From Amycolatopsis tucumanensis (GTDB lineage: Bacteria; Actinomycetota; Actinomycetes; Mycobacteriales; Pseudonocardiaceae), in assembly GCF_021654135.1 (NCBI RefSeq), contig NZ_JAKGSD010000013.1, forward strand, positions 1-64,000: DNA of 64,000 bases, written 5' to 3'. Under the pieces are notes generated by a model. The model did not search any database. It worked only from the letters and a program-made list of their open reading frames with translations, and was not told the DNA's origin. A program made the translations under genes and the position numbers. This document shows positions 43,190 through 52,100 of the stretch, in pieces. Position 1 is the stretch's first letter. Every line of letters starts with the position of its first letter.

Positions 43190-44599
43190 ATGGAGTGGAG
43201 TCACAAGTTCATCGCGGAAAGCGGACCGCCCTGCCTGGTTCGGCGCACCGTTCCAGCAGGCGTCGCAGCGACGCCCACCGACCTGGACCTGCCGAGCAGA
43301 GGGCAAGTTGTGCACGCCCTTCGACGTGCCGCGGGGGCAGCACGACGTTGCATGACCTGGTTTCGAGCTCGAGTCACCGCCGCACTGGCTGTCGTCGCTC
43401 ATGCCGTCGTCATAACAGAGGCAGTGCGAGAAGCGCTCCTCGACGTTCCCATCATCAGCTCGTCGACGGTCGCCACCGGCGCAATCCTCTCGGCCTGCGC
43501 CGTTACTCACGCGTGCTGCACACGGTCACGCGCCCAACGTCGCACCGGTGACCGAAACGAGCAGCCCGTCGACCAGAGCGCGATCTGGCTCATCACCGCG
43601 GCCGCGGCGCTCCCCCTCGTCTGGGCTCTCGGCTTGCTGCTCATCCTGCGATTGGTTCGCTGGCGCGAGCACGGCGCACACCCCCGCGGATTTCTCTTCG
43701 CGACCTCGACGACAGTCGCATCCGTGCTCGCCGCACACGTGGTCGCGACCACGACACCGCTTCACGACTGGCTCACCCACGGCTCAGCGTGGCCGGAGAC
43801 GACGCTGGGTCGCTTTCACCTCGTGGCTCTGCTGATCGCTCTTGGCGCCGCCTACTTCGCCGTGCAGGCGCTGTCAAGGTGCTCAGCCACCCCGCGGACC
43901 ACCGACAGTCTGATCGCCGCGCAGGGCATGACCGTGGTCACCGTGCTCATCGGACTGGCTACCACGACCGCGACGGCCGTGTCTCCGCTGATCATGCCGA
44001 CCTTCATCCCCATCGCCATCCACATGACGCGCCTGGTCCAGACGAACCGGGTCCTGGGGAACGACGCAATCCACGATCCGCTGATGGGACTACTCAACCG
44101 GCGGGGATTCCTGCCACTCGCCCAGAAGGTCCTCCAGCGTGACATCGCGGCCAATCGCCCCATGACGGTCCTGTTCGCCGACCTCGACAACTTCAAGAGC
44201 TGGAACGACGACCTCGGCGAGCTCGGTGGCGACGAGATACTCAAGGCCGTTGCGGCAACGCTGGAACGCGAGAGCCGGGTCGAAGACCTCTTGTGCCGCT
44301 GGGGCGGCGAGGAGTTCGTGGCGGTTCTGCCCCGCACGGACCTCGAGCAGGGCACTGAAGTCGCTGAACGCATCCGGCTCGCAGTGGAGCGCCTCGACAC
44401 CCTCGTTCGGCTTCCAGGAAGCACCGAACACCTCCGCATTGGCCGCGACACTCGCCCCTGCACCATCTCCATCGGAGTCGCCACCAGCCCGGCACACGGC
44501 GTCCGCCTCGACGAGCTCGTCGACACGGCCATCCGCGCGAAGAAGTCAGCGAAGGCCGGCGGCCGGAACCGCGTCGTGCGCGCTAGGGACGGCGCTTGA
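43190..44599 (+). CDS. Membrane-bound diguanylate cyclase (GGDEF)
   Basis: A 469-residue protein. After a hydrophilic N-terminus of about 60 residues, several hydrophobic helices (about residues 60-280, for example AAAALPLVWALGLLLILRLV and LIGLATTTATAVSPLIMPTF) make a membrane sensor. The GGDEF domain starts at HDPLMGLLNRRGFLPLAQKV, has TVLFADLDNFKSWNDDLGEL and the active loop GGEEF. The inhibitory I-site RVED sits five residues before it, so product feedback is expected. It would make the second messenger cyclic di-GMP from GTP. No EAL domain. ATG at 43190 follows GAGGGGG. Confidence 0.88.
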   Translation: MEWSHKFIAESGPPCLVRRTVPAGVAATPTDLDLPSRGQVVHALRRAAGAARRCMTWFRARVTAALAVVAHAVVITEAVREALLDVPIISSSTVATGAILSACAVTHACCTRSRAQRRTGDRNEQPVDQSAIWLITAAAALPLVWALGLLLILRLVRWREHGAHPRGFLFATSTTVASVLAAHVVATTTPLHDWLTHGSAWPETTLGRFHLVALLIALGAAYFAVQALSRCSATPRTTDSLIAAQGMTVVTVLIGLATTTATAVSPLIMPTFIPIAIHMTRLVQTNRVLGNDAIHDPLMGLLNRRGFLPLAQKVLQRDIAANRPMTVLFADLDNFKSWNDDLGELGGDEILKAVAATLERESRVEDLLCRWGGEEFVAVLPRTDLEQGTEVAERIRLAVERLDTLVRLPGSTEHLRIGRDTRPCTISIGVATSPAHGVRLDELVDTAIRAKKSAKAGGRNRVVRARDGA

Positions 44600-44744
44600 C
44601 CTGTTTCACGTCCGTCAGCGAAGACCTGCCGCTCCTGAAGACGCACCTGTTGCACCAATTGGGTGAAGTGAGCGACGTGCACAGTCCGTGCCCATTCTCT
44701 GACCTAAAGTGTCACCGGCTGGACCTTGGGGAGGGGAACGCTCG

Positions 44745-45059
44745 GTGGGCATCGAGGTCGATCCGGATGCGCTACGCGATCTTGGGCAGGACATCGCGGA
44801 CCTGCTCGGGATGCTGAGCCAGCTTCAGATCCACATGATCGACTGCGATCGCCGGTTCGTCGGGCACTCGGGCCTCGCCGACTCCTACGACTCGTTCACC
44901 GAGCGCTGGGCGGTCGGTGTGGCCGCCTTGATGGAAGACGCCGGAACCATGTCGGAGCTGCTCGTTCAGGCGGCTGACGCCTACGAGCAGTACGACCAGG
45001 GCGTGGGCGAGAACCTGCGCGGCATCCTCGATGATCTGCAGAACGACGGGCCGCAGTGA
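44745..45059 (+). CDS. WXG100/ESAT-6-like small protein
   Basis: A 104-residue helical-hairpin protein: VDPDALRDLGQDIADLLGML, then MIDCDRRFVGHSGLADSYDS and FTERWAVGVAALMEDAGTMS, ending with DAYEQYDQGVGENLRGILDD. Size and pattern suit ESX-type partners that accompany secreted toxins, although the central WxG is replaced by a VGHSG turn. GTG (44745-44747) follows GGGGAGGGG. Its stop is three bases before the toxin gene, so it is probably the export partner or chaperone of that toxin. Confidence 0.7.
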   Translation: MGIEVDPDALRDLGQDIADLLGMLSQLQIHMIDCDRRFVGHSGLADSYDSFTERWAVGVAALMEDAGTMSELLVQAADAYEQYDQGVGENLRGILDDLQNDGPQ

Positions 45060-45062
45060 GCC

Positions 45063-45977
45063 GTGGCTGAACTGGGCCAGAGCAGCGACCCGAAGTCGCT
45101 CGTCCCCGGTGATCCGCTGGAGATCCGCAAGTCCGCTGTGCACCTGCTCCGTTACGGCCACGCGCTCAACGAAGTCGCCGACGGCCTCAAGGGCCTGGAC
45201 AGCAGCCACTGGAAAGGTGCCGCAGCCGATGCGTTTCGTGAGAAGTTCGAGGCCGAACCGACCCGGTGGCAGAACTGCGGCGACGCGTTTCTCGACGCCG
45301 AGGCCGCCATCCAAGCGTACTGCCAGCAATTGAGCCGGGCGCAGGACCAAGCTGCCGAGGCGATCAACCTGTGGAACCAGGGGCAGCAGGCAACCCAAGC
45401 CGCGCAGCAGCAGGAGACCCCGCCCACCGATGATCCCGGCGAAGCGCTACGCCGCCAGGCGCAGGATCTGCTCAACCGGGCCCGGCAGGGCGTCGACGAA
45501 ACGGCGTGGCGGGTTGTCGGGATCCTGGACCGGGCACAGGCGCTGGCACCGCAGAAGTCGCCGTTCGGGCCGATGTCGGTCACGGTGCCCGAGCAGTACC
45601 GCACGGAGTTCGACGGCTTCAACTACGTGATCATCGACTCCAAGCGCAACCCGGAGACCGCGCAGCACGTGTACGAGGCCACACACGGCATGTCCTGGCG
45701 GGGAGATCAGGTGGTCGGCGGCGACCCACAACCGGTCGAGTTGACGATCGACCGTCCCGGGGCTGACGATCGCCGTGCACAGTCCATGAAGCAGGTGCCC
45801 GAGACCCAGCAGGGCCTCGACCGCGACGAGTACCCGCCGGCCATGTTCGAGGAAGGTGGAGCGGGATCAAGCGTGAAGTACCTGCACAACTCCGACAATC
45901 GCCGAGCCGGCCGTTCCGTTCAGCAGCAGACCGCCGGCCTCGCCGACGGTGAAGAAGTGATCATGGTGGTGAACTGA
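45063..45977 (+). CDS. Secreted toxin with WXG100-like N-terminus and NucA/NucB-type nuclease domain
   Basis: A 304-residue protein. Residues 1-110 form a WXG100-like export domain with the W-x-G turn in DSSHWKGAAADAFREKFEAE. A Gln-rich linker follows. The C-terminus (about 170-304) matches NucA/NucB secreted deoxyribonucleases: QHVYEATHGM, then RAQSMKQVPETQQGLDRDEY, PPAMFEEGGAGSSVKYLHNS and DNRRAGRSVQQQTAGLADGE. DRDEYPPA with the nearby Glu and DNR-x-x-G is the family signature. It would cut DNA in competitors after type VII secretion. It is flanked by its partner (three-base gap) and immunity gene (two-base gap). Confidence 0.85.
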   Translation: MAELGQSSDPKSLVPGDPLEIRKSAVHLLRYGHALNEVADGLKGLDSSHWKGAAADAFREKFEAEPTRWQNCGDAFLDAEAAIQAYCQQLSRAQDQAAEAINLWNQGQQATQAAQQQETPPTDDPGEALRRQAQDLLNRARQGVDETAWRVVGILDRAQALAPQKSPFGPMSVTVPEQYRTEFDGFNYVIIDSKRNPETAQHVYEATHGMSWRGDQVVGGDPQPVELTIDRPGADDRRAQSMKQVPETQQGLDRDEYPPAMFEEGGAGSSVKYLHNSDNRRAGRSVQQQTAGLADGEEVIMVVN

Positions 45978-45979
45978 TC

Positions 45980-47122
45980 GTGGCCGCCGACAGCAGCGAC
46001 GCCTCGCCGGTGAGCACGCTCCTCGCCACGGCGCGGTCGCCACTCGGTCCCGCCATCCGGCTCGATCTGGGCTGGAGCACCGGCCCGCTGGCTGAGCTGG
46101 CGGACCTGCTGTCGCAGGTCAACGGATTCACCGTCTTCAACGCCGGTGTCCAGGTCTTCCACGCGGGAAGTCGCGGACTCGGGCCAGAGCTGGGCAGGTG
46201 GAACGCCCCGAACACCTGGAAGGACACCTACGCCGGGCTCGCCGATGACCTGTTCTGCTTCGGCCAAGACCTCTTCGGACGCCAGTTCGCCATCGAGGAC
46301 CGGCGGCGCGTGGTCGTGTTCGACGCTGAAACCGCCGAGCGCACGAGCATCGGCACAACCCTCGATGAGTGGGCTGCCTGGCTGCTGCACGACCCGGACG
46401 TGAACGGCACCCACCGCTATGCGACAGCCTGGCAGGACGAGCACGGCGCCCTGGAGCACAACCAGCGGCTCATCCCGTGGCAGCTGTTCAGCCTCGGTGG
46501 CAGCTACGACTTCGACAACGTCACTGTGAAGGACGCCGAATGCATGCGCGTCCGCGGCCCCTTCGCCCACAGGATCCACGAGCTACCGGACGGAGCGCAG
46601 ATCACCCTCATGCCCGAACCCACGAACGCGCAGGCCGGCGACCGCCTCGCCTACGCCGAACTCGACGTGTTCGCCGACTACAACTACTTCCTGGTTCAAG
46701 ACGACAGCCTGCGGCCCGGCCTCTCCGACGAATTCACCGACGCACTGATCGACGACTTGGTGGCCACAGAGGACGGTGTGCTCGGCGTAGGCACCGCACG
46801 CCGGGTCACCGTGCCCGTCGTCCTCGAAGTCCTCGCGCATGAGCCCGTCGACGAGCTCGACGAATGGGACCACATCACCGAAGGCGGACTGACCGCGCCG
46901 ACCGGACGGCTGCTTGCATCCTCCATGGACTACAGCGACCACCTCCCCCGCACCACAGTGCCGGCCGGGGACTACGCCGCCCGGATCTACTACCGCGGCT
47001 TCCGCACCATCTCCTCGGACGGCCTGCACGGTGACGACCTCTATAGGGTCGTGCTGTGGCCTGCGGCCCCTCGAGCAGCACGTGTGGTCAAGCGGTTCGA
47101 CGGTGAGCTGCCAGGAGGGTAG
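45980..47122 (+). CDS. Two-domain immunity protein: SUKH (SMI1/KNR4) plus ComJ-like nuclease inhibitor
   Basis: A 380-residue soluble protein two bases after the nuclease toxin. Residues 30-190 look like a SUKH domain: LADLLSQVNGFTVFNAGVQV, NAPNTWKDTYAGLADDLFCF, then GRQFAIEDRRRVVVFDAETA. Residues 215-370 resemble Bacillus ComJ (Nin), the known inhibitor of NucA: ELDVFADYNYFLVQDDSLRP, RLLASSMDYSDHLPRTTVPA and GDYAARIYYRGF. ComJ similarity is by pattern recall only, but the pairing with a NucA/NucB domain supports it strongly. The SUKH part may protect against other toxins or regulate. GTG at 45980. Confidence 0.75.
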   Translation: MAADSSDASPVSTLLATARSPLGPAIRLDLGWSTGPLAELADLLSQVNGFTVFNAGVQVFHAGSRGLGPELGRWNAPNTWKDTYAGLADDLFCFGQDLFGRQFAIEDRRRVVVFDAETAERTSIGTTLDEWAAWLLHDPDVNGTHRYATAWQDEHGALEHNQRLIPWQLFSLGGSYDFDNVTVKDAECMRVRGPFAHRIHELPDGAQITLMPEPTNAQAGDRLAYAELDVFADYNYFLVQDDSLRPGLSDEFTDALIDDLVATEDGVLGVGTARRVTVPVVLEVLAHEPVDELDEWDHITEGGLTAPTGRLLASSMDYSDHLPRTTVPAGDYAARIYYRGFRTISSDGLHGDDLYRVVLWPAAPRAARVVKRFDGELPGG

Positions 47123-47161
47123 GCGCGACGTTCCCAGTGTCCACGAGGTCGGCGGCGCGGA

Positions 47162-48175
47162 TCACCAGCGGGTCACGGTGACGATCGCCGCGGTCCAGGT
47201 CATGCCGACACCCGCGCCGAGGAGCAGCACGTGGTCGCCGGGAAGGACGGCGCCGGAGACCGTCAGGTAGTGGAACGCCACCAGCTGGTCGGCAGCGCCG
47301 AGATGTCCGAGGTCGAGACCGAGTTGCACGGTCGACCGGTCCTCGGTGACGCCCAGCGGCTGCAGGATCTGGGCGTGGGCCAGTTGACGGCCGTAGTGCG
47401 GTCCGCAGACGAACGAGATGTCCCCGAGATCGAGCTGCGCGTCCGCCAGCGCCCGCTTCACAACGTCGCTGACACCAGCTGAGTTACGTGCGTGCACGGC
47501 GGACCTGGACGTCGAGGACAGCCACTGCTGCTTGCGCAGCCCGACATCGACGTGTTCCGCTGGGTTCGCGGCGAAGGGCTCGTGCCCACGGTGCAGTCCT
47601 TCCAAGCTCGCGTCGGTCCAGGAGGCCGTCGCTTCGAGCTTGGCGAACCTGGGGCGGCGGCTCAGCACCACCGCGGCCGCGCCGTCGCCGTAGACGATGC
47701 CCCGATCAGCGGACCAGCGGGGGAAACGTGCACCGCCGAAGCGGTCGGCCGCTGCCACGAGCACCGCCTCGTCCTTGCCGGAGGTGATCCGGTCAGCGGC
47801 GAGCTCAAGGCCAGCGACGGCGCTGTTGCTCATGGCGCCGACGGTGAGCGCGATGCCGGGACCGGCTGGGAGTCCGAGCTGGTCTCGCAGGTAACAGGCT
47901 GGGTTCCAGAATTCGAAGCCCTGGTGGTGCACGTGACCGTAGAGGACGCTGTCCGGCCTCATCGCCGTGTGACGGAGCGCCTCTCGGCCGGCGTGGACCG
48001 CCATGAAGGGGGCCGGCATGGCATCCGGTGGTTCGTCGACCACCGCTGCCGCACGCTGCTGCGATCGTTTCGCTTCGGCTGCCGAGTACTCGCCGCGAGC
48101 GATCGCGCTCTGCACCGGCTCCGGCTCACCGAGGAAAGTGCCTATTCCGCTGATGTAGATGTCGTCGTAGCGCAT
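47162..48175 (-). CDS. KASIII/FabH-like ketoacyl synthase-fold protein
   Basis: A 337-residue thiolase-fold protein beginning MRYDDIYISGIGTFLGEPEP. The nucleophile region is expected near LRDQLGLPAGPGIALTVGAM-SNS, where FabH proteins carry a Cys in xxxCxx; here serine/asparagine occupy that place, so the active cysteine seems absent. Later parts are normal: YGDGAAAVVLSRRP, FVCGPHYGRQLAHAQILQPL (in place of the usual His-Gln-Ala block), DLGHLGAADQLVAFHYL and the final GVGMTWTAAIVTV. It may be a non-condensing acyltransferase. ATG at 48173-48175 lies one base after the preceding stop. Confidence 0.7.
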   Translation of the reverse strand: MRYDDIYISGIGTFLGEPEPVQSAIARGEYSAAEAKRSQQRAAAVVDEPPDAMPAPFMAVHAGREALRHTAMRPDSVLYGHVHHQGFEFWNPACYLRDQLGLPAGPGIALTVGAMSNSAVAGLELAADRITSGKDEAVLVAAADRFGGARFPRWSADRGIVYGDGAAAVVLSRRPRFAKLEATASWTDASLEGLHRGHEPFAANPAEHVDVGLRKQQWLSSTSRSAVHARNSAGVSDVVKRALADAQLDLGDISFVCGPHYGRQLAHAQILQPLGVTEDRSTVQLGLDLGHLGAADQLVAFHYLTVSGAVLPGDHVLLLGAGVGMTWTAAIVTVTRW

Positions 48176-48176
48176 G

Positions 48177-48479
48177 TCAGCTCCATGCCCCCGCAGCAGG
48201 CACCGCGGCCGGGCTGCTCGCCGACGTTGCGAGCCGGAATTCGAGCAGCTGGTCGTCGACGCTGTACTCGCTGTGCACCTCGAAGCCGGCCCGAGCGAGC
48301 CGCACACGGACCGCGGCCGCGTCGGCGGTGGGCAGGTGCACGATCCCCGCGAAACGCGGTTGGTCGGAACTCCCCCGCTGATGCGTCGCGAGGTGCGCCC
48401 AGCCGCTCCACCTGTCCCACACCAGAATCAGGTCGACTTGGCGCACTTCCGCCGTGGGTGCGACACCACCTCGCGTCAT
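48177..48479 (-). CDS. Small hypothetical protein
   Basis: A 100-residue soluble protein beginning MTRGGVAPTAEVRQVDLILV. The pattern VDLILVWDRWSGWAHLAT, then FAGIVHLPTADAAAVRVRLA and GFEVHSEYSVDDQLLEFRLA suggests an alternating alpha/beta domain, perhaps half of a glyoxalase (VOC) unit, but key ligands are not evident. ATG (48477-48479) has GAGGGGGAGAGG upstream and the stop is one base before the KASIII-like start, so the genes form an operon. Confidence 0.55.
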   Translation of the reverse strand: MTRGGVAPTAEVRQVDLILVWDRWSGWAHLATHQRGSSDQPRFAGIVHLPTADAAAVRVRLARAGFEVHSEYSVDDQLLEFRLATSASSPAAVPAAGAWS

Positions 48480-48495
48480 CCTCTCCCCCTCATCG

Positions 48496-49038
48496 TCAGA
48501 ACACCCGCTCGTCCACACGGAAGCTTCCGTCCGGGGTGTGGATCACCACGAGCGTCGCGACCGCGCGCTCGGTCCTCGCACCCCCGCTGCGGGCGCATCC
48601 TGTTAGGACAGTCGCTGAAACCAGTACGTTGACAACTTCGGCCGTTCCCGGAGCCTCCGGCGGCACTACCGCAGCAACGTCTGTGACCGCGCTGTGGCAG
48701 CGTTCCTCGACGAACGCCGACCAGTCCGTCCCGGTCGCTCCATCGCGCAGCTGAGCGTCGCGTGCGTGCTGAGCGTCCGTGACGTACGGACGCACGCGGT
48801 CCACCCACTCGGTCTCAGATGTATCCCGCCAGTGACGGGTCCGGTAGTGGATCATCCACTGCCGGGCCGCCTCCGCCGGCGATGCTGCCGGTACATCCGC
48901 AGCTTCCCTGGACGCCGTAGTCGGGGTCACGCTCACGCCCGGCTGGGCAGTGGGCGACGAACAGCCCGAAACGAGGAGCAGCAGCATCGCGATCACGCCA
49001 CCACCGCGCCAGATGAACACAGCGGATGTAGTCCTCAC
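48496..49038 (-). CDS. Lipoprotein
   Basis: A 180-residue exported lipoprotein. The signal RGGGVIAMLLLLVSGCSSPT has the lipobox LVSGC. After a Thr/Ala linker the mature domain contains EAARQWMIHYRTRHWRDTSE, VRPYVTDAQHARDAQL and a terminal strand THTPDGSFRVDERVF-type, a fold like the small NTF2-like domains of transfer-linked lipoproteins. Two cysteines (ERCHSA, LTGCARS) may pair. GTG (49036-49038) follows GGGGAGGATCCC. It opens the operon with the hypothetical and KASIII-like genes and lies downstream of the relaxase in the same direction. Confidence 0.7.
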   Translation of the reverse strand: MRTTSAVFIWRGGGVIAMLLLLVSGCSSPTAQPGVSVTPTTASREAADVPAASPAEAARQWMIHYRTRHWRDTSETEWVDRVRPYVTDAQHARDAQLRDGATGTDWSAFVEERCHSAVTDVAAVVPPEAPGTAEVVNVLVSATVLTGCARSGGARTERAVATLVVIHTPDGSFRVDERVF

Positions 49039-49120
49039 GGGATCCTCCCCTCCCGCGACGGAGCATAGGAACGAGCCTCGCCCCGGCAAAACCAGCTGAC
49101 AAATCAGCCGGAAACGACCG

Positions 49121-52100
49121 CTACGGCTCGGGTTCGGCGCCTCGCGGGTCGCGCTCGGGTGCCAAGTCTTGTTCCACGGAGGACGCGCCGCGGCGAATGG
49201 TCGCGAGACGAGTGGTCAGCGCTTCCAGCTTGGCTCGAACCCGTCCAGCCCGCTCGGAGTCCTCAATCCGGGTCGCCGCAATATCGGCGTGGCTGTCAAC
49301 GTACATCGTGACCCACTCATGAGCGTGCCGCTGGGCCCCGCCGTCGTCACGCGGCACCAAGGTGTCGACCTCGTCGCCGAAGCCCCACCGCTCGCGGTAC
49401 GCGGCCACCTGGCCGGCCACCTCGATCCACGTGGCTCGGTCCGCCGGATCGTCCGGCGGCTCTCCCAACCGGGCTGCCCAGCGCGGCCGGTCCTCGGCGA
49501 CGCGCTCGCCGAGCTCGGACACCCGGTCGGCGATGTCGCCGGCGCGCTCGTGCAGCCACTCCGCCAGCTCCAGCGCATCCGGTTCCACGTCATGCCGGGG
49601 GTCGTCCAGCGGTGGCGGCGCCGGAACCCACCCCGGCAGCAGCGGCAGATGATCCGGACCGAGATCGACCGGAGGCATGGCCTCGCAGACGCGGTAGTGC
49701 ATCACCTTCGCCACCGACTGGGCCGACTTCAGTTCGCGCTGTTCCGCGGTCTCCCGTAGCAACGCTGTGGGGTCAGCACCGCCAGCGCGCGCCGCATGCA
49801 GGACGTTCTGCAGCGCCGGCCACGCCTCGTCCGCGAGGATGTCCTCGGCGTGGTCGGGCATCGCCTCGCGTACCCACTCTTCGGCTTCCGCGGCCGCGTT
49901 CTCGCCCCGCCAGACGACCAGGGCGTGCTCGTACCGCGGAATGGCATTGTCGAGCCGGAACGGGGCCTCCTGCGCGTCGCGCAACTCCTCGGTGGCCGCG
50001 CGCTCTGCTCCTTCCCGGCGCAGGATGCGTGCCAGCCCCTTCGCCGCCAGCTCCGTCTCGCGATGCCGGTAGAACAACTCGCCCGGCAGCACCTCCGGTT
50101 CGTCGACCTCCTGTATCTCCTCCACATCGAGGTAGGCGTAGTTGCCGTGGATGCCGCGTGACAGCGCGACCAGCGCGGCCTCCCGCACCGCCGACAGGCT
50201 CAGGAACGAGCGGGCGACGTCGACCGTCAGGCCTTGGGAGCGATGCACCGTCGCGGCATACCCGAGCTCCACGTACTCGGCGACGTAGTCGGCCGGCAGC
50301 GTGACCTCGCCCCCGTGGCGCACATGCCGCACAGTCAGACTGCGGTCGTCGTGCACGGCACGCACGGTCCACAGATCACCGTTCTTGACGAAGTCCCGCC
50401 CGCCGCTGACCGTGAACCGGCGCCGGTTCGCGCGGGTGACGACCCGATCGCCCACACCGGCCACGGTCTCGTCGACCAGACGCACCCCGGTCTCCGCCAC
50501 CTCGCCCCGGGTCCGCCCGTCGGCCTGCGCGCGAGCGGACAACTCACGAGCGACGTCCCTCGAATCCGACATCATGATGCTCGTCGCGCCGGACGCCACG
50601 TCGGCTTGCCAATCGCGGTAGAGCTGGTCGAGCACGGCCGCGCGAGTACCGCCGACCAGACGCTCGTGCGTCTCGTAGAACCCGATCGCGGCCGGATCAC
50701 CGACCCGGAACCGCAGCACCGCGCGGGCTTCCTCGGGATCGGCGAACCGCCGCACCTCGTCCAGCTCGACGCCACCGGCATCGTGGAACAACAGCCGCAG
50801 CGCGCCACCAGCTTCCACCGCGGTCAGTTGCCGATGATCGCCCACCAGGCGCAGCACCGCACCGCGTTCCTCAGCGATCCGGCGGACCGTGTCCAGAGTG
50901 CGCGTCCCGGCCATCCCGGCCTCGTCCACGAGCAGCATGTCGCCCAGACGGACATCGACGTCCAGGCCCTCGGCGTAGCGGGTCGTCAACAAGTGCAGGG
51001 TGTCCGCACGCGCCGCCGGACGCCGGCCAGGCATGTGCGGATCGCCGGCGTTGAGCTCGTCATGCAACACCGACGCGGCGGCCGCCGACGGCGCCAGCCC
51101 GATCACCCGGCCCCCCGTGGTCTCCCACGCGGCTCGCACGACGCGCATCACCGTGGACTTGCCCGCACCGGGCGGCCCGATCCCCACCGCGAGCGCCGTC
51201 CCGCTGGAGACGAAATGCTCCACCAGCGCCTGCTGCCCGGGATTGAGACTGATCCTGCGCGACCGTTCGAACTCGCGCACCACCCGGCGCCGGACTCGGT
51301 CACCCACCACCGGCCCACGCCTGATCCCGGCCGCTGCCAGCAGCCGGTCCTCGCACGCGAGGATCTCCTCACTCGTGTAGCGGGTCGAGCCTCGGCGATG
51401 GAACACCGGCTCGCCGTCGCTTCGCTGCAGCAGCGCCGGGGTCAGGTGCGGGAACAGATCCAGCTGCACCGAATGCCGTTGCATCGCATAACCCACGACG
51501 GTGTCGAGGGCGCGGCGCCGCTCCCGCATCGACTCGAACGGCACCTTGGCGAGCTTGCGCAAGGCCTCCGCTCGCACGTGGTAGATCGTCCAGGTCGCGC
51601 GCTTGTCCGACACCGATGCGATCACGGCCGCACCCAGCTCGGCGAGGTCCACCAACGATTCCTGGGGGACGGCAGCGGGGCCCGGGGCGCACGCGCTGAC
51701 CCGCTCCTCAACCGACAGCTGCGGGGTCATCTCCTCGGCAGCCACGCGCCACCTCGTGACCGCCTCACCCAGCGGCTCCGGCTTCGCCTTCGCCGGTCGG
51801 TCGTTCCCCAGCTGGGCCTGCTGCGCGAGCCGGATCTGCACCGACCGCGGCGGTGTTCGGCCGTGCGCGGCGACGTACTCGGCCACCAGCCGGTCGTAGC
51901 CCGCCTCCACCTGCGCGCGGCGCCGGGAGAAGCCGGCGATCCATTCGCGGGGCATGCCGGCGACCTCCCGCACAGGCTGCCTGCCCCGCCCCATCGCGCG
52001 CGGCGCCCACTGCACGCCCAGTCGTTCGGTGAGCAACTGCTCCAGCGTCGCGTTGTACATCTCCGACGCCGACACGGCCACCCTGAACAACTGCTGGCCG

